A stretch of DNA of 64,000 nt from Mycobacterium sp. ACS4054 (lineage in GTDB: Bacteria; Actinomycetota; Actinomycetes; Mycobacteriales; Mycobacteriaceae), in assembly GCF_001667275.1 (NCBI RefSeq), contig NZ_LZHV01000041.1, forward strand, positions 248,001 to 312,000, in the 5' to 3' direction. The notes below the pieces were generated by a model that was given only the letters and a program-made list of their open reading frames with translations, searched no databases and was not told the origin of the DNA. Made by a program: the position numbers and the translations under genes. Of this stretch, positions 49,237-56,924 are shown piece after piece. Each line of letters starts with the position of its first letter. Within the stretch, counting starts at the first letter, position 1.

Positions 49237-50475
49237 ATGAACTCGACAAACGACGCCATCAGCATGCGACATCCAACCGAAGACGACCTGGCCGCCGTTT
49301 ACGAAAATCAGGCCCGCACGTTCGGCGATCCGGTCGACCCACGTGGCATCGAGGCGTGGAAACGCCGCGTCGACGTCGATGACATTCTGGTGGCCGAGGA
49401 CGTCTCCGATCCGGGGCAGCCGTTCCTGGTGGGCACGTCGATCATCTATCCCACGCAGCTGACGGTGCCGGGCGGCGCCACCCTGCGAGCCGCGTGGCTG
49501 ACGATGATCGCCGTCGCGTCCACGCATCAGGGCAAGGGCGTGTGGGGACAGCTCAGCGCCGAGGGGCTGGGCATCCTGATCGAGCGGGGCTATCCGATCG
49601 TCTTCGGCGTGCCGACCCAGACCGCGATGTACGACGGCTTCGGCGCCGGCGTGGGCAGTTACCTGCGCAGCTACTCGATCGACCGCCGCTTCGCCAAGCT
49701 GCGAACGCCACCGAAAAAAATCCGCGCTCGGGAGATCACCGCCGCGGAGGCGAAAAGCCACCTGCCGGAAATCTACGAACGATGGTGTGCCACAACGAAT
49801 GGCGCGGTCGCCCGCGACGAGGCGTGGTGGGCGGATCACCTGCAGGACCTGCCGACGCAGCGAGGCAACGGGACCGCGCTGAACTACACGATCCACCCGG
49901 ACGGCTTCCTGACCTACCGCGTCGTCGGTGAGGCGGATCACGGCTACCGGCCGCCGCTGGGCACCGTGGTGGTCGAAGACTTCTGCCCCATCACCGACGA
50001 GGCCCACACCGAATTACTGCAGACGTTGTTGGTCCTGGAGATGTTCAACACCGTCGAGATCGACGTGCCCGTCGACGACCCGTTGCCTCTCAAGCTCACC
50101 GACCTGCGGGCCGCCGAAACCACCGGCGTCAGCGATTTCCTCTGGGTGCGCATCAACGACGTGCCCGAGGTGCTGGGCACCCGCGCGTACGCCGCGGATA
50201 TCGAGCTCGCGTTTGAGGTCACCGACCCCCTCGACCTGGCCGGCGGCCGGTTTCTCCTGCAGGCCCGCGACGGCGTGGGGAAATGCACCCCGCACGACGG
50301 GCCCACCGACGTCAAGATCGGCCTGGCCGACCTGGCCACCATCTACCTGGGCGCGCACCCCTCATCCGAGCTCCTGCGAGCCGGCCGGATCACCGAAGAG
50401 CGCCCGGGTGCGATCCGGGACCTGGATGCCGCCTTCCGCACGGATCGCGCGCCGTACTGCGGGACACTCTTCTGA
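49237..50475 (+). CDS. Eis-like GNAT acetyltransferase with SCP2 domain
   Basis: 412 residues from ATG at 49237; a GTG one codon earlier is possible. Tandem GNAT domains: the acetyl-CoA loop is VASTHQGKGVWGQLS (GxG), and the C-terminal third is the sterol-carrier-like domain of Eis proteins. It ends YCGTLF, so the free terminal carboxylate of Phe can act as general base as in Eis. Eis acetylates aminoglycosides at several positions and some host proteins (family knowledge); whether this paralogue does so is unknown. It diverges from the MmpL gene. Confidence 0.9.
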   Translation: MNSTNDAISMRHPTEDDLAAVYENQARTFGDPVDPRGIEAWKRRVDVDDILVAEDVSDPGQPFLVGTSIIYPTQLTVPGGATLRAAWLTMIAVASTHQGKGVWGQLSAEGLGILIERGYPIVFGVPTQTAMYDGFGAGVGSYLRSYSIDRRFAKLRTPPKKIRAREITAAEAKSHLPEIYERWCATTNGAVARDEAWWADHLQDLPTQRGNGTALNYTIHPDGFLTYRVVGEADHGYRPPLGTVVVEDFCPITDEAHTELLQTLLVLEMFNTVEIDVPVDDPLPLKLTDLRAAETTGVSDFLWVRINDVPEVLGTRAYAADIELAFEVTDPLDLAGGRFLLQARDGVGKCTPHDGPTDVKIGLADLATIYLGAHPSSELLRAGRITEERPGAIRDLDAAFRTDRAPYCGTLF

Positions 50476-50632
50476 GAGACGTTGCGCCGCAGTCACTTCC
50501 GGCGCTCGAAATCACTGGAGCGCCCGGGTGCGCGCTACCGCCCACCCTGACGTCTACGCAGGAGGGGATCCGTGATTTCACTTCGCGGCAGGACGCCTGT
50601 TATTGTCGCGTACGCGGTCTAGGCCGTCGAAA

Positions 50633-50705
<73 letters not shown>

Positions 50706-51079
50706 CAAACCCACTACCGCAGCTCGAGCGGCAACTGCCATTTGAATCGTGTTGTTCGACTGCCGCCAGGAATTCGGAGTGGATCGAAATGGCCGCGACA
50801 ACGCCTCCACGCTGCCGGAGCCTGTGCACGCAGCAAACCAACTTGCATATGTGGTCGATCGTGTCGCAGCTGATATCGCGTACCGCTCCTCGCCCTTAAG
50901 AGCCTCTGGTGATGAGCCGGACACGGCTAAATCCCCACAGTCGCATTACACCGGGTACCTCTCCGACCGAAGCCAGCACACCACTCACCAGTATCATCAA
51001 CACCCTTCCTCTTTAGCCAAAAACCGAATGCGCGAACGGGACCCTTAACAACACCGCCAACTTTGACTACGCATTGCGG
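50706..51079. other. Non-coding flank between tRNA-Lys and the JmjC gene
   Basis: Two overlapping open frames occur here (plus strand 50749-51048 and minus strand 50667-50924). Neither has a recognisable domain or convincing ribosome site, and the minus one runs into tRNA-Lys. The second half is clearly lower in G+C than the neighbourhood. I see no integrase gene and no obvious duplicate of the tRNA 3' end. Confidence 0.5.
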
Positions 51080-52288
51080 TTAGACCTGTGAATCGGGCTC
51101 TGCGATCGAAAGGAGCCCCTCGCGAACAAGCCGGCGAACCAATACCAACTTGGCCTCCTCAGTGAGAGATCCCGGCAATTCTTGCGCGGAGAACCGTTCC
51201 GTCTTTGCGATCACATTCAAGGCCGGTTCAATGGCAACGGGGCCTGAGACCTTATTCCCAGGGAATTGGATGCTTGCTTGCCCATCTGTTACAGACACAG
51301 AGCAAGTCATACCAGACCGCCGCAAAAACACCGTTGCCGAGTCGATCTCATGAATCCGATCAAGGGAGAGAAAATGGCCATCCGGAGCCGGAGATCGTCC
51401 CTCGTGCATGCGTTGTGTTAGCCGACCGACTGCGGTCGAACCGTAGGAGTCCCACGGCAGCGTGTTAAGCAACTCGCGGAGAGGGTCCATGGCGTCACTT
51501 GTCGGCGAACTCTGTTGCAGAAGACTTGACGGCACCGCCTCACGAAGGCGCACATTCTCGTCGGCGGCGACGCGGAGCGCTTCTTGGAGCAAGTCGACCC
51601 AACGAAAAACATTGACGCCCACGGTCAGGTGCAACGACGAGCCGTTTGTGCTCAACGCCTCATGAATATGTCCACGTGGAATGTACAGGACGTCTCCCGG
51701 GCTTAAGAGGTGCTCATCTCGGGGCGGACCGATCTCGTCTTTCAAGACCGGTCGGTCAGCCGCCGCGAGGGGAAGCGCGTCCGATTGGAAATCATAAAGT
51801 CGCCAACGCTTTTCGCCCGCTAACTGCAAAATGAAAACATCATGGTCGTCGAAATGAGGACTGAAACCTTGGGAATGCCTAGGGGTAAAGTACAAATTCA
51901 CGTTTACCGGATGTCGCAGCGACTCCTCCAGTCTCCTGGATAAGATCGCGATGGTCCCCCAACGCGCCTGGAGTCTGTTGATGATTATTGTGTACCCGGA
52001 ATTGTAGGCATCGTATAGCGCGTAGATGTCGGGCGTTCCATCCCAGGCGCGTGGTACAGATCGAGTGGATGATTCAGCATCATGCGCTTTCACGAGTGCT
52101 ACGTCGTCTCCAGATGAATGGATACATGTCAGCTGAAGAGCAGAGTCCATGTCCGCAACAGAGAAAAGCCCTGAATAGAAACTTGGTGAATTTCTGACGC
52201 CGAGATAGGGTCGTTTCTCCCAATATTCCCCAAAAAATCGAGCCAGACCAAGCGGACTAAGGAGAGTCTCTAAACTATATTCTATCAA
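51080..52288 (-). CDS. JmjC/cupin-4 Fe(II)- and 2-oxoglutarate-dependent oxygenase, RoxA-like
   Basis: 402 residues. The metal site is His145-x-Asp147 in FSPHFDDHDVFILQLAGEKRW, with the distal His209 (or 207) in LSPGDVLYIPRGHIHEAL. These blocks resemble YcfD/RoxA, the E. coli oxygenase that hydroxylates arginine in ribosomal protein uL16. The N terminus is MIEYSLETLLSPLGLARFFGEYWEKRPYL, also typical of the cupin-4 family, and a C-terminal winged-helix-like region is present. The start is TTG at 52288, with AAGG 5-6 bases before it. The gene lies 61 bases downstream of a small exported-protein gene, probably in one operon, and both are of foreign base composition (26 of 60 G+C at 51781-51840). 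I infer that it modifies a protein or peptide, most simply that neighbour. Confidence 0.86.
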   Translation of the reverse strand: MIEYSLETLLSPLGLARFFGEYWEKRPYLGVRNSPSFYSGLFSVADMDSALQLTCIHSSGDDVALVKAHDAESSTRSVPRAWDGTPDIYALYDAYNSGYTIIINRLQARWGTIAILSRRLEESLRHPVNVNLYFTPRHSQGFSPHFDDHDVFILQLAGEKRWRLYDFQSDALPLAAADRPVLKDEIGPPRDEHLLSPGDVLYIPRGHIHEALSTNGSSLHLTVGVNVFRWVDLLQEALRVAADENVRLREAVPSSLLQQSSPTSDAMDPLRELLNTLPWDSYGSTAVGRLTQRMHEGRSPAPDGHFLSLDRIHEIDSATVFLRRSGMTCSVSVTDGQASIQFPGNKVSGPVAIEPALNVIAKTERFSAQELPGSLTEEAKLVLVRRLVREGLLSIAEPDSQV

Positions 52289-52323
52289 AATTACCTTGGC
52301 CTGTCTTGGGAGGTGATATCTGA

Positions 52324-52337
52324 CTAAGACATCTTAG
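52324..52337. repeat. Short inverted repeat between the exported-protein and oxygenase genes
   Basis: CTAAGA-CA-TCTTAG, two exact 6-base arms, lies in the 61-base gap. It could be an operator or a weak hairpin that lowers expression of the downstream oxygenase. It has no T run. Confidence 0.4.
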
Positions 52338-52349
52338 ATTTCAGGCCGA

Positions 52350-52742
52350 CTACTGCCACGGGTAATTATCCTTCTTTCTACATTGCCCGTCGGCATAAAC
52401 GCCCTTCCATTCGTCGCCACCGACCGGACATGCGTTACCTTTCATATCCGTCAAATCAGTTGGTGTTACGGGTCCCGCCTCGGTACCTGAAGTCAGATCT
52501 CCGTCTGTCAGGTCGATCCCTTCGGGCGCGATCACGGTCGACGTCGCGATACCGTCGGACTGGTTGGCCGCCTGCGCCGACGGAGCGGCGGCACCAAGTA
52601 TTGACGCCGCACCTGCGGCGATGGCGGCACCGGTAACGGCAGCGGCGGCGGTACGTATTGATCGACGACGGCCGAGCTGCTTCTCGCTTTTAAGGTCCTC
52701 ATCGCATAGGGTTTCGCCAACTGGTTCGACGACGTCAGACAT
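52350..52742 (-). CDS. Small exported protein with Tat-like signal; candidate substrate of the JmjC oxygenase
   Basis: 130 residues from ATG at 52742, with an excellent AAGGAG site 6-7 bases upstream. Residues 1-24 are an acidic leader. They are followed by LGRRRSIRTAAAAVTGAA and more Ala/Gly to an AQA cleavage site near residue 58, a long n-region with twin arginines as in Tat signals. The mature part (~72 residues) has three Asp-Leu-Thr repeats (77-79, 82-84, 96-98), two Cys (105 and 121), and ends DNYPWQ. There is no homologue I recognise. It is upstream of the JmjC gene on the same strand. Export in folded form would allow cytosolic modification first; this is inference. Confidence 0.72.
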   Translation of the reverse strand: MSDVVEPVGETLCDEDLKSEKQLGRRRSIRTAAAAVTGAAIAAGAASILGAAAPSAQAANQSDGIATSTVIAPEGIDLTDGDLTSGTEAGPVTPTDLTDMKGNACPVGGDEWKGVYADGQCRKKDNYPWQ

Positions 52743-53033
52743 CGAAATCTCCTTCGAATCACTACCTGTATGGGGAGAACCAGGCGGTGGCTGATATCCG
52801 CCGAGTCTTTGCTCAGCTAAAGTGCGAATGCTCAAGCCCACAAGTGCCGAAAGTCCCTAAACAGCGAGCGAATGATTCGCAATCAGTCATGCCAGTGTCT
52901 AGCCAAAATCAGCCGCGGAGTTGTGTTCACCCGACTTTTTCGGCGTGATTTGCCCGCCGCGCGACTGATCCTGCCGGTAGCTTCTCCTTCACAGCGAGTG
53001 CCCCTGGAAACGAGCCGCGTCGAAGGAGCTGCA

Positions 53034-54776
53034 ATGGGGTTCATCCAGCCGAATCTGCCCGTCGTCGACGTGGCCGAATGGAGCAAGCAGACCCGCGCGC
53101 AGCGGATCGTGCCGATGGTGCGCCACATCGCCGAGAACGGCTTCGGCACCCCGCTGATCATGCACGTGATGTATGGCGTGAAGATCGCGCTCTACATCCT
53201 CGGCGGCTGGGTGTTCGGGTGGTGCACGACCGGCATCGGCAGCTTCACGGGCGTCGCCGCGTGGTGGTCGGAACCGATCGTGTTCGAGAAGGCCGTGCTG
53301 TACACGATGCTGTTCGAGGTGATCGGCCTCGGTTGCTGCTTCGGTCCGCTGGCCGGCCGCTACTTCCCGCCAATGGGCTCCATCCTGTACTGGTTGCGGC
53401 CCGGCACCATCCGCTTGCCGCCGTGGCCCGACCGGGTGCCGCTGACCAAGGGCAGCGTGAGAAGCCCGATCGACGCGATGCTTTACGGCGCGCTGCTGGT
53501 GCTGCTCACCACCGCACTGGTGTCCGACGGGACCGGACCAATCCCGGCCCTGCACACGAACATTGGCGTCTTGGCGCCCTGGCACACCGTCGCGATCCTG
53601 GCCGTGCTGGCCGTCCTCGGCCTGCGGGACAAGGTGATTTTCCTGGCCGCCCGCGGCGAGGTCTACGCGCCGCTGGCTTTGGTTTTCCTGTTCGCCGGGG
53701 CGGACTCCATCATCGGGGCCAAGGTCGTCTTCATGGTGATCTGGCTCGGGGCGGCCACCTCAAAACTCAACCGGCACTTCCCGTTCGTGATCTCGACGAT
53801 GCTGGCGAACAACCCGTTCATCCCCTCGGGGGCGCTCAAGCGGTCGATGTTCAAGCGCTATCCGGACGACCTGCGGCCCAGTGCGCTGGCGGGATTCATC
53901 GCGCACTTCTCCACTGCAGTGGAAGGCCTGGTGCCGCTGGCGCTGCTCTTCTCGCACGGCGGCTGGCCGACGGCCATCGCCGCGTTCGTGATGATCGTCT
54001 TCCACCTGAACATCCTGCTGGCCTTCCCGATGGGGGTGCCCCTGGAGTGGAACGTCTTCATGATCTTCGGCGTGCTCTCGCTGTTCGTCGCGCACGCATC
54101 CCTCGGGCTGTCCGACCTGGCCAACCCGGTGCCGGTGGCGATCCTGTTCGTCGTCATCGCCGGCGTCGTCGTCGTCGGAAACCTCTACCCCCGCAAGGTG
54201 TCCTTCCTGCCGGGCATGCGGTACTACGCGGGCAACTGGGACACCACCGTGTGGTGCGTCAAGCCCTCGGTCGACGACAAGTTCCGCACCGGCTCGCGCG
54301 CGCTGGGGCCGATGCAACACCTGCAGCTCGAGCGGCTCTACGGCTCCAAGGAAGAGACCCTGGTTCCGCTGCACCTGGCCATGGCGTTCCGCGGGATGAA
54401 CACGCACGGCCGCGCGCTGTTCACCCTCGTGCACCGCGCGCTGGCCGGCTACGACGAGGACGACTACAACCTGTGCGAGGGCGAGGTGCTGTGCTCGATG
54501 GTGCTGGGCTGGAACTTCGGCGACGGGCACATGCACAACGAATGCCTCATCGAGGCGCTACAGCAGCGGTGCGACTTCCAGCCCGGCGACGTCCGGGTGG
54601 TGATCCTGGACGCGCAGCCCATCCACCTCCAGCGACAGGAGTACCGGCTGGTGGACGCGGCGACCGGCGAATTCGAACGCGGCTACGTCGAGGTCGAGGA
54701 CATGGTCACGACGCAGCCCTGGGCCGACGACCTCCCGGTGCACGTTCAGAGCGGCACGGGCGCCGGCATGACCTGA
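53034..54776 (+). CDS. DUF3556 polytopic membrane protein
   Basis: 580 residues from ATG at 53034, after GAAGGAG. About ten hydrophobic segments in the first 420 residues, e.g. TPLIMHVMYGVKIALYILGG and FEVIGLGCCFGPLAGRYF. The C-terminal ~150 residues are soluble (DDKFRTGSRALGPMQHLQLERLYG through VEVEDMVTTQPW). This is the mycobacterial DUF3556 family of unknown role. G+C is typical of the chromosome (40 of 60 at 54301-54360), unlike the island next to it, so it is native. Divergent from the small exported-protein gene, 291 bases apart. Confidence 0.85.
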   Translation: MGFIQPNLPVVDVAEWSKQTRAQRIVPMVRHIAENGFGTPLIMHVMYGVKIALYILGGWVFGWCTTGIGSFTGVAAWWSEPIVFEKAVLYTMLFEVIGLGCCFGPLAGRYFPPMGSILYWLRPGTIRLPPWPDRVPLTKGSVRSPIDAMLYGALLVLLTTALVSDGTGPIPALHTNIGVLAPWHTVAILAVLAVLGLRDKVIFLAARGEVYAPLALVFLFAGADSIIGAKVVFMVIWLGAATSKLNRHFPFVISTMLANNPFIPSGALKRSMFKRYPDDLRPSALAGFIAHFSTAVEGLVPLALLFSHGGWPTAIAAFVMIVFHLNILLAFPMGVPLEWNVFMIFGVLSLFVAHASLGLSDLANPVPVAILFVVIAGVVVVGNLYPRKVSFLPGMRYYAGNWDTTVWCVKPSVDDKFRTGSRALGPMQHLQLERLYGSKEETLVPLHLAMAFRGMNTHGRALFTLVHRALAGYDEDDYNLCEGEVLCSMVLGWNFGDGHMHNECLIEALQQRCDFQPGDVRVVILDAQPIHLQRQEYRLVDAATGEFERGYVEVEDMVTTQPWADDLPVHVQSGTGAGMT

Positions 54777-54780
54777 GGGG

Positions 54781-55008
54781 TCAGCGGTTGCGCACCCGGT
54801 GCACCACGACCACGACCACCAGGACACCGACCCCGGCCAGCGAGACCGTCACCGCGGGCTTCTTGACGAACTCGACCACCTTGACCTTCAGGTCGTCGGC
54901 CAGGCGGCGCGGGTTGGCCCGCACGGCCAGCGAGTCGACGGTCGCCGCCAGCTGGTCGCGAGCGACGTCGATGTCGCGCTTGATGGCCTCGGGGTCCCGG
55001 TCCGCCAC
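54781..55008 (-). CDS. DUF3618 single-pass membrane protein
   Basis: 75 residues from GTG at 55008, with GGGAGG 8-9 bases before it, the same length as Rv2520c. The N-terminal helical segment DRDPEAIKRDIDVARDQLAATVDSL is the DUF3618 signature. A C-terminal membrane helix is VTVSLAGVGVLVVVVVVHRV. The family is found beside membrane-stress genes in actinobacteria; its function is unknown. It converges with the DUF3556 gene and diverges from bcp. Confidence 0.9.
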   Translation of the reverse strand: MADRDPEAIKRDIDVARDQLAATVDSLAVRANPRRLADDLKVKVVEFVKKPAVTVSLAGVGVLVVVVVVHRVRNR

Positions 55009-55105
55009 GTGTCTGTCCTCCCAATCGGCCTGATGCACCTGAGGCACTACCCTAGATCAGCTGGCGATAACCCCAACGCTCCGGTGAACAGAAAGGGGCC
55101 CAGAA

Positions 55106-55579
55106 TTGGCCGAGACCGCGCGGCTTGCGCCTGGTGACAAAGCGCCCTCCTTCAGCCTGCCCGACGCCGACGGCAACGCGGTGTCGCTGTCCGACTACAA
55201 GGGCCGTCGCGTCATCGTGTACTTCTACCCCGCCGCCTCGACGCCGGGCTGCACCAAGCAGGCCTGCGACTTCCGCGACAACCTGCACGAACTCAGTGAC
55301 GCCGGCCTCGACGTCATCGGCATCTCCCCCGACAAGCCCGAGAAGCTGGCCAAGTTCCGCGACGCCGAGAAGCTGACGTTCCCGCTGCTGTCGGATCCCG
55401 ACCGCAAGGTGTTGACGGCCTGGGGCGCCTACGGCGAAAAGCAGATGTACGGCAAGACCGTGCAGGGCGTCATCCGCTCGACGTTCGTGGTCGACGAGAA
55501 GGGCAAGATCGCCGTCGCTCAATACAACGTGAAGGCCACCGGCCACGTCGCCAAGCTGCGCCGCGACCTGTCAGTCTGA
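55106..55579 (+). CDS. bcp: Peroxiredoxin, bacterioferritin-comigratory protein family
   Basis: 157 residues from TTG at 55106, with GAAAGGGG before it; same length as Rv2521. The peroxidatic Cys lies in YPAASTPGCTKQACDFRD (PxxxTPGC). The second Cys five residues on is the usual resolving partner. Other blocks are APSFSLPDADGNAV and STFVVDEKGKIA. It reduces hydrogen and organic peroxides with thioredoxin as donor, in the cytosol (family knowledge). Confidence 0.95.
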   Translation: MAETARLAPGDKAPSFSLPDADGNAVSLSDYKGRRVIVYFYPAASTPGCTKQACDFRDNLHELSDAGLDVIGISPDKPEKLAKFRDAEKLTFPLLSDPDRKVLTAWGAYGEKQMYGKTVQGVIRSTFVVDEKGKIAVAQYNVKATGHVAKLRRDLSV

Positions 55580-55591
55580 GCCGGCTGTCGG

Positions 55592-55855
55592 TTACGCGGC
55601 GCATTGCGCCAGGCCGGCTTCACTCGTGCCCGTCGTCGACTTGGTGTCCTTCACCGTCCCATTGACCGTGATCGTGCAGGTCGTCTTCTGGCCGGTCGGG
55701 TTCGCGGCAACGGTGAGCACCGCCGCGGGACTGGTGTCCTTACTGGTAAACGAGATCGACCACGGCGACGGCTGATTGGTCACCATCTGCAGAACGCCTG
55801 CCGCGTCGATGTACGACACCAACAGTGCGGAGGCCCCAGCGATTTGCGACTTCAT
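55592..55855 (-). CDS. Stand-alone MmpS-like beta-domain protein, 87 residues
   Basis: ATG at 55855 follows AAGGGAG with 5-base spacing. The sequence (LLVSYIDAAGVLQMVTNQPSPWSISF through TCTITVNGTVKDTKSTTG and a final Cys) matches the periplasmic domain of MmpS proteins, with the Cys pair. The signal or membrane helix normally before it is missing. It converges with bcp, 12 bases apart. Either it works in the cytosol, or it is the truncated remains of a longer MmpS-like gene. I see no in-frame signal sequence upstream. Confidence 0.72.
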   Translation of the reverse strand: MKSQIAGASALLVSYIDAAGVLQMVTNQPSPWSISFTSKDTSPAAVLTVAANPTGQKTTCTITVNGTVKDTKSTTGTSEAGLAQCAA

Positions 55856-56033
55856 CAGTGCTCCCTTCTGCCGCCCCCGCTGCGCGTACTCTGCGCCAAC
55901 TACGGAGCTTCGGCAACTTCTGCACCGGTGTGCACGTCAACGAAGTTGAGATCGGTAGCGCGAGCGAACACCGAGAATTTCGCTAGTGGTGCGCTTTGGC
56001 GTGCGGCACAATCAGCAACGAAAGGACCATCAG

Positions 56034-56327
56034 ATGAACGCACCTCGCTCTTTGCGGCGGGTCATTGCGGCCGCGCTGCTTTCCGGCGGCGTGGCGGTGG
56101 CCGGTATGGGTTTGGCCGCGCCCGCCGGGGCCGGCCCGTCGTATTGGCACTACTGCCCCGGCCAGAGGTGGGGATACACGGTTCCGATACCCCCGGGATT
56201 CGACCTGAGCGTGTGCCACTGGTTCGCCGTCACCGTTGAGAACGGCCCGTCGGGCCCGGTGTATCACTTCGCGGAAGCCGATCCGTCCCAGGTTCCGCCG
56301 CCGGCGCCCGGCTTCCCCTGGCCGTGA
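56034..56327 (+). CDS. Small secreted protein
   Basis: 97 residues from ATG at 56034, with AAAGGA before it. The signal peptide RRVIAAALLSGGVAVAGMGLAAPAGA has an AxA site. The mature part is short, aromatic and proline-rich (GPSYWHYCPGQRWGYTVPIP) with two Cys. Overall design resembles the exported protein at 26260-26556. Function unknown. Confidence 0.8.
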   Translation: MNAPRSLRRVIAAALLSGGVAVAGMGLAAPAGAGPSYWHYCPGQRWGYTVPIPPGFDLSVCHWFAVTVENGPSGPVYHFAEADPSQVPPPAPGFPWP

Positions 56328-56393
56328 CGGGTTGATGCCGCCCTTGCCAGCAGACCATTGCGCTGCACACCGCGAGAAGCGGATCATCTAGCC

Positions 56394-56900
56394 GTGGACG
56401 CGGACGACCCCGAGCAATACATTCGCAACCTCGAGCAACGCGCCGGCCAGGGCAACGGGTCCACGCCACAGCCGTTCGGCACGGTTAACGACGGGCAGCC
56501 CGGCGGCCTACGCACGTTCGCGGATTTCGTGAAGTCACTGAACACGCCGCGGGGCAAGGTGATCTTGGGAGCGTGCTCGGTCGTGGCGGTGTTCGCGATC
56601 GGGTTCTTCTTGAGCCACTCCGGCACCACCGTGCAGGGAAACCTCGTGATGATCAACAGCGGCGCGAGGGACAAGATCGACTGCAACAACGGAAACCTGA
56701 AGCTCGACGGCGACAACAACACCTACACGGTCACCGGCCACTGCAAGAGGCTCGAGGTCTTCGGCAGCGGGAATCGCGTCGCGTCCGACAGCGCCGACAC
56801 CATCAGCGTCTTGGGCGACGACAACGCGGTGACCTTCCACTCGGGCTCACCGAGGATCGAGAAGACGGGAAACAACAACGCCGTCTCTCAGCGGCCGTAA
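56394..56900 (+). CDS. DUF3060 membrane-anchored protein
   Basis: 168 residues from GTG at 56394; the ribosome site is weak and the start uncertain. A ~70-residue cytosolic N-terminal part, one membrane helix (VILGACSVVAVFAIGFFL), then a repeat-rich extracytoplasmic domain with GDNNTYTVTGHCKRLEVFGSGNRV and VLGDDNAVTFHSG. The alternating N/G/D turns suggest a small beta-helix, as in DUF3060. Two Cys could pair. Function unknown. It converges with the M20 peptidase gene. Confidence 0.8.
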   Translation: MDADDPEQYIRNLEQRAGQGNGSTPQPFGTVNDGQPGGLRTFADFVKSLNTPRGKVILGACSVVAVFAIGFFLSHSGTTVQGNLVMINSGARDKIDCNNGNLKLDGDNNTYTVTGHCKRLEVFGSGNRVASDSADTISVLGDDNAVTFHSGSPRIEKTGNNNAVSQRP

Positions 56901-56924
56901 CCTATTGGTACGCAAGGGCACCCG

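Noticed and set aside
50749-51048. 99-residue plus-strand frame after tRNA-Lys
   Set aside because: No ribosome site and no recognisable domain, and it overlaps another weak frame on the minus strand. I list the area as non-coding.
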